Positions 37,914-47,820 are shown, counted from the stretch's first letter. The stretch: DNA of 64,000 nt from Chryseobacterium sp. C-71 (GCF_020911865.1 NZ_CP087131.1:4154001-4218000), one strand, 5' to 3'. The notes: a model not told the origin generated them from the sequence alone. Translations and numbers: made by a program.

Positions 37914-39194
37914 CTAAACTTCCAATTTTTCCTCTATTTTATTAGGATTATTGAGGCAGTACTGCAACTGATCTTTGTCGAGTTGTTTTTCCCAGTTCGC
38001 TACGACAACAGTTGCAACAGAATTTCCAACAACGTTTGTTAACGCTCGGCATTCACTCATAAATTTATCAATTCCCAAAATCAGAGTCATTCCTGCAATC
38101 GGAATTTCGGGAACTACCGCTAATGTTGCTGCTAAAGTTACAAATCCGGCTCCGGTAACGCCAGCAGCTCCTTTCGAACTCAACATTGCCACCAAAAGAA
38201 GCATTAATTGCTTTTCCAGTGAAAGGTCGATATTCAAAGCCTGAGCAATAAATAATGATGCTAAAGTCATATAGATATTAGTTCCGTCAAGATTGAAAGA
38301 GTATCCTGTGGGAACAACCAATCCCACGATCGCCTTTGAGCAACCTGCTTTCTGTAGCTTGTCCATAATTCCCGGCAAGGCAGATTCTGAAGAACTTGTA
38401 CCCAAAACCAAAAGAAGTTCTTCTTTGAGATAATACATCAGTTTAAAAATGCTGAAACCATTGTACCAAGCAACAGAGCCGAGAATTAAAACTACAAATA
38501 GGATAGAGGTGATATAGAAAGTACCAACAAGGAAAATTAAATTTAAAACAGATGCTAAACCGTATTTTCCTATTGTAAATGCCATCGCTCCAAAAGCACC
38601 AATCGGAGCCAGTTTCATGAGCATATGCACAATTTTGAAAACCGGTGTTGCTAAATCTTGTAAAAAATCAGTAATCCGTTGGCTTTTTTCTTTGGTTAAA
38701 ACCAATGCAACTCCCATCAGAATGGCAACCAACAAAACCTGAAGGATATTGTCGCCAACCAGCGGACTAAAAAGTGTTTCCGGGATTATGTTCATTATAA
38801 ATCCTGTCAGTGTAGTATCATGAGCTTTCTGTTGATATTGCGAAACATCACCCGAGAGACTTGCAGGGTCAATATTTAACCCGGAACCTGGTTGTAAAAG
38901 ATTTCCAACGATTAATCCGATGATTAATGCTAATGTTGAAAATGTAAAGAAGTAAATCATAGCTTTCACTGCAATTCTTCCCACTTTTTTCAAATCGGTC
39001 ATGTGAGCAATTCCCAAAGTCAATGTGATGAAAATTACGGGAGCAATAATCATTTTGACCAATTTGATAAACCCGTCACCTAAAGGCTTCATTTTTTCAC
39101 CCAATTCGGGATAAAATTTACCTAAAAGAATTCCTGCAATAATAGCAACAATCACCTGAAAGTAAAGTTGCTGATAGATTTTTTTTGCTTTCAC
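37914..39194 (-). CDS. Dicarboxylate/amino acid:cation symporter (DAACS family)
   Basis: A 426-residue membrane protein of the sodium:dicarboxylate symporter family (PF00375; DctA/GltP relatives). Hallmarks are VILGSVAW, the reentrant-loop [18 protein letters not shown] (about 270-287), [23 protein letters not shown] (about 296-318) and [26 protein letters not shown] (about 378-403). It would import dicarboxylates, glutamate or aspartate with Na+ or H+. The substrate is not fixed by sequence. Confidence 0.92.
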   Translation of the reverse strand: MKAKKIYQQLYFQVIVAIIAGILLGKFYPELGEKMKPLGDGFIKLVKMIIAPVIFITLTLGIAHMTDLKKVGRIAVKAMIYFFTFSTLALIIGLIVGNLLQPGSGLNIDPASLSGDVSQYQQKAHDTTLTGFIMNIIPETLFSPLVGDNILQVLLVAILMGVALVLTKEKSQRITDFLQDLATPVFKIVHMLMKLAPIGAFGAMAFTIGKYGLASVLNLIFLVGTFYITSILFVVLILGSVAWYNGFSIFKLMYYLKEELLLVLGTSSSESALPGIMDKLQKAGCSKAIVGLVVPTGYSFNLDGTNIYMTLASLFIAQALNIDLSLEKQLMLLLVAMLSSKGAAGVTGAGFVTLAATLAVVPEIPIAGMTLILGIDKFMSECRALTNVVGNSVATVVVANWEKQLDKDQLQYCLNNPNKIEEKLEV

Positions 39195-39303
39195 AAGAAA
39201 TATGTTTAATTCTGGTTGAAAAGTAAGAAAATAACTATTAAGATTTATACTTTTGAGAAAAGTTTGTTGTTAGCAAATGTTGAGGGTTAAATATGATTCG
39301 AAA

Positions 39304-40989
39304 TTATTCCACTGCAACAGAATCGTCTCCACGTCCGTCAGCCACAGCATTGATGGTTCCGTTATCATCAATCAAAATCATTTCTGTTCTTCCCAATTGA
39401 TTAACTCTTTCTGCTTTGTAACCTAGTTTTTCTAGATCCTTAATCGTAGTTTCGGGAAAATTTTTCTCAAAAGCAACAGTTTCCGGAAGCCATTGATGAT
39501 GAAACTTAGGAGAATTGACAGACATATTTGCATTCAATTTAAAATCAATCACATTCACAATCGATTGGTAAACAGAAGTAGGAATCGTTGTTCCGCCGGG
39601 AGTTCCAACAACCATGTAAGGTTTTCCGTTTTTTAATACAATCGTCGGAGTCATTGATGACAGCATCCTTTTATTAGGTTGAATTGAATTAGCTTCGCCG
39701 CCAACGGCTCCAAACATATTCGGAACGCCGGGTTTTACGGAGAAATCATCCATTTCGTTGTTTAGAAAAAATCCGGCTCCGGCAACTACAACCTTACTTC
39801 CGTACAAACCGTTTAAAGTGGTGGTAACTGCTGCGGCATTTCCTTCTTTATCAATCACTGAAATATGAGTGGTTTCTGTAGATTCTTTTGGCTGTTTGAT
39901 GATTTTTCCGACCTCCGAACTTGGTGTTGCCTTGTTAAAACTAAAACCTTTCCAGCGGTTCTTCAAATATTCGTCTGAAATTAAATATGAAGTTTGATCC
40001 TTAATGAAATCAGGATCGCCCATATATTCTGCGCGGTCTGCAAAAGCTCTTCTTTCAGATTCAGCCATAACTTGAACTGCTTCTTTAGAGTTGTGCTGGT
40101 ATTTTTCTAAATTTTCATAACCTGACATTTTCAGCATTTGAGCTAACAAAATTCCACCGCTTGAGGGTAATGGCATCGATATAATCTGATTTCCTTTATA
40201 ATCAAATTCCAATGCTTTTCTTTCTGCTACTTTGTAGTTTTTTAAATCTTCCAGGGTAATAATTCCGTTCCCTTTTTTCATTTCGGTAACCAAAAGGTTA
40301 GCAGTTTTTCCTTCATAAAACCCTTTTAATCCTAATTTCTGAATCAATTTTAAAGTCTCGGCCAATTCTTTTTGAATCAGTAAATCTCCTGACTTCCAAG
40401 AATTATTTTTAACGAAAACTATGGACGACTGATTATGTTTTTGAAAATATTCTCTATTTGAATTTAATAAATTAGCTTCCCGTTCCGTTATGGAAAATCC
40501 TTTATCCGCTAAATCAATTGCAGGCTGAATCAGTTTTTCCATCGGAAGTTTGCAGTGTTTTAAAGTAGCAAAAAATCCGGCAACACTTCCTGGAACACCT
40601 ACTGCCAATCTGCCATTTTGGGATAAATCTGTATTGGCATTTCCTTTTTTATCTAAATACATATTGTGAGAAGCCTTTTTGGGAGCAGTTTCACGATAAT
40701 CAAGAGTGAATTTTTCTCCGTTATTTTTTACTCCAATCAAAAAACCGCCGCCGCCGATGTTTCCGGCCTGTGGATAGACGACGGCCAGAGCATACTGTGT
40801 CGCTACAATCGCATCGTAGGCATTTCCGCCCATTCTAATGATTTTTGCACCGGCTTCACTCGCCAGAGGATGTGCAGAGACCACAACACCTCTGTTGTTG
40901 ACTTTTACTTCTTTTACGATGCTGATGTCTGTAAACTGCGCCGAAACTGATTGAGACACAATGAATAAGATGAATAAAATTTTTTTCAT
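39304..40989 (-). CDS. ggt: Gamma-glutamyltransferase, periplasmic
   Basis: A 561-residue precursor with a signal peptide (FILFIVSQSVSAQF). It is an Ntn hydrolase that cuts itself in two before the nucleophile Thr374 in TETTHISVID, and the partner SMTPTIVLKNGKPYMVVGTPGG gives the oxyanion-hole residues. The upstream half has SAHPLASEAGAKIIRMGGNAYDA and LDYRETAP (gamma-glutamyl contact Arg99). It breaks down glutathione and other gamma-glutamyl compounds in the periplasm. It is transcribed alone, opposite to tdh. Confidence 0.95.
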   Translation of the reverse strand: MKKILFILFIVSQSVSAQFTDISIVKEVKVNNRGVVVSAHPLASEAGAKIIRMGGNAYDAIVATQYALAVVYPQAGNIGGGGFLIGVKNNGEKFTLDYRETAPKKASHNMYLDKKGNANTDLSQNGRLAVGVPGSVAGFFATLKHCKLPMEKLIQPAIDLADKGFSITEREANLLNSNREYFQKHNQSSIVFVKNNSWKSGDLLIQKELAETLKLIQKLGLKGFYEGKTANLLVTEMKKGNGIITLEDLKNYKVAERKALEFDYKGNQIISMPLPSSGGILLAQMLKMSGYENLEKYQHNSKEAVQVMAESERRAFADRAEYMGDPDFIKDQTSYLISDEYLKNRWKGFSFNKATPSSEVGKIIKQPKESTETTHISVIDKEGNAAAVTTTLNGLYGSKVVVAGAGFFLNNEMDDFSVKPGVPNMFGAVGGEANSIQPNKRMLSSMTPTIVLKNGKPYMVVGTPGGTTIPTSVYQSIVNVIDFKLNANMSVNSPKFHHQWLPETVAFEKNFPETTIKDLEKLGYKAERVNQLGRTEMILIDDNGTINAVADGRGDDSVAVE

Positions 40990-41044
40990 GATAAATATTA
41001 TAACCGAATTTACAATTTTGTTTTCTTATAGTACTCAAAATCTT

Positions 41045-41052
41045 TATTTTTG
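41045..41052 (+). promoter_or_regulatory. tdh promoter -7 box
   Basis: TATTTTTG matches TAnnTTTG exactly. TTG lies 24 bases upstream (41018-41020), a little further than usual. Confidence 0.5.
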
Positions 41053-41079
41053 CTTTTACTCATCTAATAATAAATAAAA

Positions 41080-42042
41080 ATGGAGTCCTTCACGGAAAAA
41101 ATATTGATTACAGGAGCTTTGGGCCAAATCGGGACCGAGCTTACCAACAGACTTGTAGAAATTCACGGTGCAGATAATGTGGTCGCATCAGGCTTAGACA
41201 GATACCAAAAAGGGCTTACTTCTGCCGGTCATTACGAAAGAATGGATGTGACCAACACCCAATTGGTAAAACAAGTAATTAAAGATTACGAAATTACAAC
41301 CGTTTATCACTTGGCGTCACTTTTATCTGGAACGTCTGAAAAGCAGCCTATTTTTGCATGGAAACTGAATCTTGAGCCGCTTCTTCATTTTTGTGAGATG
41401 GCAAAAGAAGGTTTGCTTCAAAAGATTTTCTGGCCGAGTTCAATCGCTGTTTTCGGAAAAGGAATTCCTAAAAATGATGTTGCTCAGGATGTTGTTTTGA
41501 ATCCAACTACAGTGTATGGTATTTCAAAAATGGCAGGTGAAAAATGGTGCGAATATTATTTTGATAAATATGGAGTAGATGTAAGAAGTATCAGATATCC
41601 CGGATTGATTTCTTGGAAAACTCCCGCTGGTGGTGGGACTACTGATTACGCTGTTGAGATTTTCTACGAGGCAGTGGAAGAAGGGAAATATACAAGTTTT
41701 ATTTCCGAAGATACAGCAATGCCAATGTTGTATATGGATGATGCAATCAACGCAACTTTGAAATTAATGGAAGCTCCGAAAGAAAGTTTGACGGTTCGTT
41801 CATCATATAATTTGGGCGGAATGTCTTTCACTCCAAAAGAATTGGCAGCTGAAATTAAGAAGGAAATTTCTGAATTTGAAATTGATTATAAATCGGATTT
41901 TAGACAGGCAATTGCAGATTCTTGGCCGTCGTCAATTGATGATTCTATCGCTAAAAAAGACTGGAATCTTTCTTACGATTTCGGAATTTCTGAGATGTCT
42001 AAAGACATGATTAAAAATCTAAAAGTCAAATTGTCTAAATAA
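41080..42042 (+). CDS. L-threonine 3-dehydrogenase, short-chain (SDR) type
   Basis: A 320-residue extended SDR protein. NAD binding is by ITGALGQIGTEL (10-21), and the catalytic Tyr-Lys pair is in TTVYGISKMAGEKW (about 144-157). The phrases YPGLISWKTPAGGGTTDYAV (two blocks about 174-193) are specific for the SDR threonine dehydrogenases of flavobacteria and cytophagas. It oxidises threonine to 2-amino-3-ketobutyrate. The family fit is stronger than for a sugar epimerase. Confidence 0.88.
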   Translation: MESFTEKILITGALGQIGTELTNRLVEIHGADNVVASGLDRYQKGLTSAGHYERMDVTNTQLVKQVIKDYEITTVYHLASLLSGTSEKQPIFAWKLNLEPLLHFCEMAKEGLLQKIFWPSSIAVFGKGIPKNDVAQDVVLNPTTVYGISKMAGEKWCEYYFDKYGVDVRSIRYPGLISWKTPAGGGTTDYAVEIFYEAVEEGKYTSFISEDTAMPMLYMDDAINATLKLMEAPKESLTVRSSYNLGGMSFTPKELAAEIKKEISEFEIDYKSDFRQAIADSWPSSIDDSIAKKDWNLSYDFGISEMSKDMIKNLKVKLSK

Positions 42043-42129
42043 TTCTAGTGTAAAGTTTTACTTTAATTAGATTGAATTTTAACTATTGATTAATAGTATT
42101 TTATAAATTTTATATAAATTTAAGTTTAA

Positions 42130-42882
42130 ATGATTTTACTGACCTTTAATTTAATGAATATTGAATCTGAGACTAAAAAAGAAGTTCAGATTTCTGATGA
42201 TGAAAGGTTAGCAATCAACGAAGCAAATACTAAATCGGTTCTTAGAATTTTAGACATTCATGAAATAAAAGCAAGTTTTTTTATTGAGATTTCTCTTGTA
42301 GAAAAACTTAAAAATTTAATAAAAGCAATTTCTGCTCAAGGGCACGAAATTGCTTTTTATAATAAAAACTCTTCCGCTTCACAAATAGAAGAAGCAAAAA
42401 AGTTCGCTGAAGATTTTTTAGAAAAACAAATCAAAGGCATTCGTCAAAAGGAATTTAAAATTGCGGAATCTGATTTGAAATTAATGGGATTCAGCTATAT
42501 TTCTAATATTGATAATGCTGACATTCTGTTTCCTTTTAAGCGTCTAAAGAGAGATTCTGAGATCACTGAAGAGAACGGAATTAGTATTGTTCCGGAAAGT
42601 ATTTCGCCTTACAGTCAACTTCCTTATAATGATTTTGTGTTTCAGACTTTACCGATGAAATATTATCAGAATATGGTTTTTGAAACGCTGAAAAATGACG
42701 AATTTGTATTGGTTTACCTTGACTCTTGGCAATTCACGGATGTGAAAAGATATCAGTTTAAAGTTCCGTTTTACAGAAGTTACAACTGTGGAAAAAAAAT
42801 GGAGGACAAGTTAGAAGATTTCCTGACCTGGATCAATGAAAAAGAATTGGCGACTTCCAGAATGAAGGATTATATTTTTTAA
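42130..42882 (+). CDS. Degenerate polysaccharide deacetylase-like protein
   Basis: A 250-residue cytoplasmic protein that resembles the NodB/polysaccharide deacetylase family (DUF3473-linked branch): opening MILLTFNLMNIE in place of the usual TFDxE, then SVLRILDIHEIKASFFIEI (about 37-55), the GHEIAFYNKNSS segment (about 74-85) and the late YLDSWQFTDVKR. The key metal ligands are lost: Asp of motif 1 is Asn (TFN), and motif 2 keeps only one His in GHE without the following His. So it is probably not an active hydrolase. It has no signal peptide. Confidence 0.65.
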   Translation: MILLTFNLMNIESETKKEVQISDDERLAINEANTKSVLRILDIHEIKASFFIEISLVEKLKNLIKAISAQGHEIAFYNKNSSASQIEEAKKFAEDFLEKQIKGIRQKEFKIAESDLKLMGFSYISNIDNADILFPFKRLKRDSEITEENGISIVPESISPYSQLPYNDFVFQTLPMKYYQNMVFETLKNDEFVLVYLDSWQFTDVKRYQFKVPFYRSYNCGKKMEDKLEDFLTWINEKELATSRMKDYIF

Positions 42883-42892
42883 TTGCCCACAA

Positions 42893-43183
42893 TTATTTGT
42901 AGCTTTCTTCTAAGAATTTAATGATAGCTTCATTTGCTAATCTTTCAACATCTCCTTTTATATTTCTGTCATTATAATTGGAAAGGCCGTATTGTTGAAT
43001 GTTTTTCACCAAAGAATTTAAATAATCTCTCCCACAATTTTGATACTCAGTTAATTCTGATGTGTTTAATTGAATCAGCATATTGAAACCAACAAATGAA
43101 TAACTACAGTTGACATCAATATAATAATCTTTTTCATTGCTTAGAAAAAACCAGGATTTAGATTCAAAATCAATTATTTTCAT
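42893..43183 (-). CDS. Small unknown protein
   Basis: A 96-residue protein from the ATG at 43183, chosen because the longer frame from 43225 would overlap the phosphoesterase gene. No family is recognised. It begins MKIIDFESKSWFFLS and has a helical end GDVERLANEAIIKFLEESYK, with no signal or membrane span; it resembles small immunity-like or adaptor proteins by size only. It follows the phosphoesterase gene by 28 bases on the same strand and converges with the deacetylase-like gene. Confidence 0.6.
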   Translation of the reverse strand: MKIIDFESKSWFFLSNEKDYYIDVNCSYSFVGFNMLIQLNTSELTEYQNCGRDYLNSLVKNIQQYGLSNYNDRNIKGDVERLANEAIIKFLEESYK

Positions 43184-43211
43184 GAGTATTACAGTGTTTA
43201 AAGATTTCAAG

Positions 43212-44417
43212 CTAAGAAAGCTCAAGCAATGTAATCTCCGGCAAAACCCCTACTCTTCCAGGGTATCCTAAAACTCCGAAACCACGGTTAACATAAAGCA
43301 TTTTTCCTTCACTTTCATATAAGTCTGCCCATTTCGGATAACGATATTGTACAGGCGACCATTTGATATTTTTTAAATCCAATCCAAACTGCATTCCGTG
43401 CGTATGACCGGAAAGTGTCAAACTGATGTCTGCAGGATGTTTTTTAACCACGTAATCAAAATGAGTAGGGTCATGGCTCATTAATATTTTTGCAACGTTT
43501 TGCGGAACGCCTTCTAAAGCTTTATCAATTTTTCCAAATTGTGGAAATGGCTTCAGTCCCCAGTTTTCAACACCTAAAATATAAAGTTTTTCTCCGTTTC
43601 TGTCGATAGCACGGTTTTCATTCATTAGCATTTCAAAACCTGCCTGTTTTTCATATTCAATCAATTGATCAAGATTCACTTTTTTTGCATTGGGAGATTC
43701 CCAGGTAACATAATCGCCGTAATCATGATTTCCCAATACTGCAAACTTGCCGTCTTTCGCTTTAATTTTAGAAAAAAGAGGAATAAAAGGTTTGAATTCT
43801 TCAGAAACGTTATTCACCATGTCTCCGGTAAACAAAACCAAATCTGCGTTTTGTTCATTGATCAATTCAATCGCATGTTCCAGTTTGCTTGGGTCAGAAA
43901 AACTTCCGCTATGAACATCTGAAATCTGAATAATTTTATATCCTTTAAAACTTTGTGGAAGATTTTTAATTTTAACTTTTACTTTTCTTACCGTATGTCT
44001 GTATTTTCCAAAGGTAATTCCGTCAATAAATAGGGCAGAAAGTACGCCACCTAAACCAAGACCCATAATGCTTAGAAATTTCCTTCTTTCCGGGAAGAAA
44101 TTCTCTGTAGGTCTTGTTAAGCCAATTAGATAACCACCAGTTCTGAAAATGTCATCAATCAATAAAAATAAAACGATGAAAATTTTAGGTAAGATAAAGA
44201 CCAAAAACAATGAAATCATGATTTGTGCTCTCATTGTACTTCTGTCTGACCTTTGAAAATGCGAAACCTCGTAAGCAAAGAATCCGTAGATAACCAAAGA
44301 CAAGACGCAGTAGCCTATTTTGATCCATGAATTATCTGTTAAGGTTCTTATTGCCTGATAAATGTAGACTTCAAGAAACAAGAAGATGGCAGCTATAAAT
44401 AAAAAATTTCTTTGCAT
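43212..44417 (-). CDS. Membrane-anchored metallophosphoesterase (YkuE/YaeI-like)
   Basis: A 401-residue protein with about four N-terminal membrane spans (residues 1-140) and a calcineurin-like phosphoesterase domain. Metal motifs: QISDVHSG (about 165), FTGDM (about 197), LGNHDYGDY (about 226) and LSGHTHGMQFG (about 334). YkuE and YaeI-type enzymes act on lipid or wall phosphates at the membrane; the substrate of this one is unknown. The gene stands after a terminator downstream of the FabH-like gene and may be read with the small unknown gene. Confidence 0.88.
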   Translation of the reverse strand: MQRNFLFIAAIFLFLEVYIYQAIRTLTDNSWIKIGYCVLSLVIYGFFAYEVSHFQRSDRSTMRAQIMISLFLVFILPKIFIVLFLLIDDIFRTGGYLIGLTRPTENFFPERRKFLSIMGLGLGGVLSALFIDGITFGKYRHTVRKVKVKIKNLPQSFKGYKIIQISDVHSGSFSDPSKLEHAIELINEQNADLVLFTGDMVNNVSEEFKPFIPLFSKIKAKDGKFAVLGNHDYGDYVTWESPNAKKVNLDQLIEYEKQAGFEMLMNENRAIDRNGEKLYILGVENWGLKPFPQFGKIDKALEGVPQNVAKILMSHDPTHFDYVVKKHPADISLTLSGHTHGMQFGLDLKNIKWSPVQYRYPKWADLYESEGKMLYVNRGFGVLGYPGRVGVLPEITLLELS

Positions 44418-44428
44418 AACTAAGTTTT

Positions 44429-44466
44429 AAAAAAGCACAAAAGAAAATTCCTTTGTGCTTTTTTTA
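44429..44466 (-). terminator. Terminator between FabH-like gene and phosphoesterase gene
   Basis: AAAAGCACAAA with a one-base bulge pairs with CTTTGTGCTTTT, flanked by A and T runs, so it can act on either strand; it ends the FabH-like transcript. Confidence 0.8.
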
Positions 44467-44489
44467 TATTTTTAAAAATTTATTAAGTC

Positions 44490-45557
44490 TTAAGGAAATT
44501 TATAAACGATCGCATTGATATTCATTCCGGCACCTACCGAAGTCATCACAATGTTACCTTTTTCTTTAAACGTATGACCATCCATTTTTCCTTTAATTAT
44601 TAAATCAAACATGGTAGGAATGGTTGCTACAGAAGAATTTCCAAACTCCTGAATCGTCATTGGTGAAATTGCGTGATCATAATCTTTCACTTCGTACAGT
44701 TTGTGAAGTCTGTCAATCATTGCATAATCCATCTTAGCATTGGCCTGGTGGATCAGAATTTTGTCGATATCATCAATAGATAATCCTGCATTATCGATGG
44801 TTTCTTTAATTGCTACGGGAACGTTTTTAAGTGCATATTCGTAGATTTTTCTACCCATCATTCTGATGTACAGTTTTTGATCATCAAATTCTTTGTTGAT
44901 GGATGCTCCGTTTCTTAAATATTCAAGCTCCGGACCGTTGTCACAAATGGTGTTGTGAGAAATAATACCTACATTTTCTTCGTCGGTTGCTTTCACAACC
45001 ACGGCACCTGCACCGTCAGCGAAAATCATTTTATTTCTGTCGTAAGGATCAGTTACTCTGCTCAAAGTTTCTGAACCTACTACAAGTATCGTTTTGGCAA
45101 CTCCTGCTTTGATAAAGTGGTCTGCTAAAATCATTGCTTCCACCCAACCCGGACATCCGAAAATCATATCATAAGTGATGCATTTTCTGTTTTTGATGCC
45201 TAAATGATTCTTCACTCGTCCCGCCATATTCGGCATAAAGTTCGCAGCCCCATTGGTTCCTACTTCACCAAAATTACTTGCGTAGATGATGTAATCTAAC
45301 TCTTCACCATCAACTTTTGCGTCCTCAAGAGCGATTTTTGCAGCTTCGTAACCAATTTTTGAATTTGACGTGTCTTCGCCTATATATCTTCTGTTTTCAA
45401 TTTCTGTAATTTCTACAAATTTTGAGATAATTTCTTCGGTTGGCTTGTCTATTTTTTCGCCTTCATCGGTATAGAACTCAGAATTTAGAAAATAATCTCT
45501 ACCAATAACTCTGTTAGGAATGTAAGATCCAGAACCAATAATGATCGTATTCGGCAT
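44490..45557 (-). CDS. 3-oxoacyl-ACP synthase III-like enzyme (FabH family)
   Basis: A 355-residue thiolase-fold condensing enzyme. The catalytic triad is Cys135 (MIFGCPGW), His270 (ILIHQANAKM) and Asn307 (EFGNSSVATIP), all intact. Compared with housekeeping FabH, it has an insertion of about 30 residues near the start (EFYTDEGEKIDKP) and the late GNIVMTSVGAGMNINAIVYKF, which recall the ketoacyl synthase III-like (BioZ/DarB-like) branch. It starts a fatty acid or related acyl chain by condensing acyl-CoA with malonyl-ACP. The primer and pathway are not known. Confidence 0.88.
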   Translation of the reverse strand: MPNTIIIGSGSYIPNRVIGRDYFLNSEFYTDEGEKIDKPTEEIISKFVEITEIENRRYIGEDTSNSKIGYEAAKIALEDAKVDGEELDYIIYASNFGEVGTNGAANFMPNMAGRVKNHLGIKNRKCITYDMIFGCPGWVEAMILADHFIKAGVAKTILVVGSETLSRVTDPYDRNKMIFADGAGAVVVKATDEENVGIISHNTICDNGPELEYLRNGASINKEFDDQKLYIRMMGRKIYEYALKNVPVAIKETIDNAGLSIDDIDKILIHQANAKMDYAMIDRLHKLYEVKDYDHAISPMTIQEFGNSSVATIPTMFDLIIKGKMDGHTFKEKGNIVMTSVGAGMNINAIVYKFP

Positions 45558-45627
45558 TCGTTTTAATGATTTTATAAAGATGCAAAGTTAATAATTAATA
45601 TTAATAAGAAAGAATTAAAATTATTAT

Positions 45628-45635
45628 TAAATTTG
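45628..45635 (+). promoter_or_regulatory. Promoter -7 box of the ubiE-porT operon
   Basis: TAAATTTG is a perfect TAnnTTTG, 22 bases before the ATG at 45658. Facing the other way, TAACTTTG at 45590-45583 on the minus strand may serve the FabH-like gene. Confidence 0.5.
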
Positions 45636-45657
45636 CAAAAATTGTGCTTTACAATCT

Positions 45658-46227
45658 ATGAAAAACAATCCGTCGTTAAAAGGGTTACTTATAGCATCAG
45701 TGGTATTTATACTTGCTTTTGGAGTGTACTTCTTTTTCTTAGCCAAAAAAAATTATTACCTTGTAGATAACCCTACGCCAGATACTTATTACTATAAGAT
45801 TAATAATGGTTCTGAGGGAGTGATTTCTGGAGGACAATTTGTAAAAGTTGATCTTAAAAAAGGTAAAAATTCTATCAAAGTTTTTAATCAAAATAAGAAG
45901 TTTCTTTACGATTCTGCATTTGAAGTGAATAAAGTAAGGGGCTTGATCAACATCGCACATAAGGATTATTATGTTAATGATCAATATTATGGGTACAATC
46001 TTAAAAAAGATTCATTACTTTTGGCGTTGGATAAAACCATCATTGATGGAAAACCATATTTTGGAGGTGCAAAACACTTCAACAAGCTTTATACAGACGA
46101 CTTCTACTACAATGTAGACGAAGAATATGATCAGCTGATAAAGAATATTGATAAAGTAGAATCACGTTCAAAGATCTTCAGAAAACAAGATTACCTTAAT
46201 TATTATAAAGAATATTACAAGTTTTGA
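45658..46227 (+). CDS. Membrane-anchored unknown protein
   Basis: I do not recognise this 189-residue protein. It has one N-terminal membrane span (GLLIASVVFILAFGVYFFF, 9-27) and a periplasmic part rich in Tyr, Lys and Asp, with the repeated aromatic-basic ends DYYVNDQYYGYN and RKQDYLNYYKEYYKF. It looks like a small beta domain at about 40-110. Its stop overlaps the ubiE start by four bases, so it is a member of the same operon as ubiE and porT. Confidence 0.75.
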   Translation: MKNNPSLKGLLIASVVFILAFGVYFFFLAKKNYYLVDNPTPDTYYYKINNGSEGVISGGQFVKVDLKKGKNSIKVFNQNKKFLYDSAFEVNKVRGLINIAHKDYYVNDQYYGYNLKKDSLLLALDKTIIDGKPYFGGAKHFNKLYTDDFYYNVDEEYDQLIKNIDKVESRSKIFRKQDYLNYYKEYYKF

Positions 46228-46955
46228 CAAACGATATCAACAAAGTAACTCCCTACAACTCTGAGGCAACGAAAAAAAGCCAGGTAGAGGATATGTTCGA
46301 CAATATAGCGCCGAAATACGACTTACTAAACCACGCATTATCTATGAAAATAGATGTTTTGTGGAGAAATAAGCTGGTAAAAATGATGAAAGAAGATGCT
46401 CCTCAGGAAGTTCTTGATGTAGCAACAGGAACCGGAGATTTAGCAATTGCTGTGGAAAAAGGAACTGACGCAAAAGTGGTTGGTTTAGATTTATCGCAAC
46501 AAATGTTAAATGTTGGCGTTATTAAAATAAAAAAACTTAAATTAGACGGCAAAATTTCTATGCAGAAAGGGGATGCAGAAAATTTACCTTTCGAGGACAA
46601 TAGATTTGATGCTGTTTCCGTTGCATTTGGAGTAAGGAACTTTGAAAACCTTACAAAAGGTTTGGCAGAGCTGAAAAGAGTAGTGAAAGAAAACAAGAGC
46701 GTATACATTCTTGAGTTTTCAAAAGTAGAGGGTTTTTTAGGACCGTTTTATATGTTTTATTTCAAAAATATATTACCGGCGATCGGAAGATTGGTTTCTA
46801 AAGACAATAGAGCGTATACTTATCTGCCGGATTCTGTAAATGCTTTCCCGTTTGGGGAGAAAATGAGACAAATACTTTTAGATACAGGATTTAAAAAAGT
46901 AGAATATAAAAAATTAAGTTTAGGTATAGCCACAATTTATAAAGCAACAAAATAA
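46224..46955 (+). CDS. ubiE: Demethylmenaquinone methyltransferase
   Basis: A 243-residue UbiE/MenG. The signature DMFDNIAPKYDLLNHALS (about 21-38), SAM motif VLDVATGTGDLAIAVE (about 61-76) and the second signature RVVKENKSVYILEFSKV are clear. It adds the last methyl group to demethylmenaquinone, the quinone of flavobacteria, so it feeds the respiratory chain that ends in cydAB. The start is a TTG overlapping the TGA of the previous gene; no nearer ATG fits. Confidence 0.95.
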   Translation: MTNDINKVTPYNSEATKKSQVEDMFDNIAPKYDLLNHALSMKIDVLWRNKLVKMMKEDAPQEVLDVATGTGDLAIAVEKGTDAKVVGLDLSQQMLNVGVIKIKKLKLDGKISMQKGDAENLPFEDNRFDAVSVAFGVRNFENLTKGLAELKRVVKENKSVYILEFSKVEGFLGPFYMFYFKNILPAIGRLVSKDNRAYTYLPDSVNAFPFGEKMRQILLDTGFKKVEYKKLSLGIATIYKATK

Positions 46956-46958
46956 CCT

Positions 46959-47741
46959 ATGAATAAATTTCTATTAAAAGCTCTGGTTTTAGCCTCAGTT
47001 AGTATTGCAACATTTGCAGACGCTCAATTTAGAACTCGTAACAGGATGGACAAGCTGGAAGATTTTGACCAGCAAAAGTTCAGTTGGGGATTTTATCTGA
47101 ATGGCAATATTCTAGATTACCGTATTGTGCATAACCCAAGATATGGTATGGCTGATAACCAGAACCTTGTAAGTTCTAAATCTAGTACTAGCTTTGGAGC
47201 AGGTTTGATTGCGAAATTCAGAGTGCATGATTACTTAGATGTAAGATTAGAACCGGGTTTACAGTTTGCTCAGAGACAATTGACATTCAATACGCAGGGA
47301 AATGATATTTATCAAAATGGAAGTCTAACGAATCCTGCATTTACTCCGATTTTATTAACTGAAAAAGATAAAGTAAGAGAGATTAAGTCTACTTTGGTAG
47401 ATATTCCTGTTATGCTTGAATTTCATGGTGAAAGATGGTACAACTCAAGACCTTACGTTGCGGCGGGTGTGAATTACATCGTTAATTTACAGTCGAATTC
47501 TGATTCGGAAGACGATAACCAACAGCAGGTTTTCAGATCTACAACTCACAATTTTGCATGGTCTGCAGAAATGGGAATTCAGTTCTATTTCAATAAATTT
47601 AAATTGACTCCAGCCGTAAGAGGAACGTTCTTTATGAACAACGAAATGGTTGCTGATAACGCTACAACGCCACCTTATTGGTCTGCAGCAGTATCTACTT
47701 TACAGACAAGAGCGATCATGTTTGTATTGAAATTTGAATGA
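46959..47741 (+). CDS. porT: PorT-family outer-membrane protein (type IX secretion)
   Basis: A 260-residue protein with a signal peptide (ALVLASVSIATFADAQ) and an outer-membrane beta-barrel pattern, matching the PorT family: SWGFYLNGNILDYRIVHNP (about 44-62), KFRVHDYLDVRLEPGLQFAQR (two blocks about 86-106) and EFHGERWYNSRPYVAAGVNY. PorT is needed for assembly of the type IX secretion system, which exports proteins with a C-terminal sorting tail such as the broken gene at 26959. ubiE next to porT is a common pairing in flavobacteria. The gene is three bases after ubiE. Confidence 0.9.
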   Translation: MNKFLLKALVLASVSIATFADAQFRTRNRMDKLEDFDQQKFSWGFYLNGNILDYRIVHNPRYGMADNQNLVSSKSSTSFGAGLIAKFRVHDYLDVRLEPGLQFAQRQLTFNTQGNDIYQNGSLTNPAFTPILLTEKDKVREIKSTLVDIPVMLEFHGERWYNSRPYVAAGVNYIVNLQSNSDSEDDNQQQVFRSTTHNFAWSAEMGIQFYFNKFKLTPAVRGTFFMNNEMVADNATTPPYWSAAVSTLQTRAIMFVLKFE

Positions 47742-47762
47742 TATAATAAAAAATTAATATAG

Positions 47763-47793
47763 AAAGGAGGTGCTTTGGCATCTCCTTTTTGTT
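47763..47793 (+). terminator. Terminator after porT
   Basis: AAAGGAGGTGC, loop TTTG, GCATCTCCTTT, then T run; 11 pairs with one wobble. It ends the operon of the unknown gene, ubiE and porT. Confidence 0.88.
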
Positions 47794-47820
47794 TTTAGTC
47801 AAAATATAGAGACATTTATT

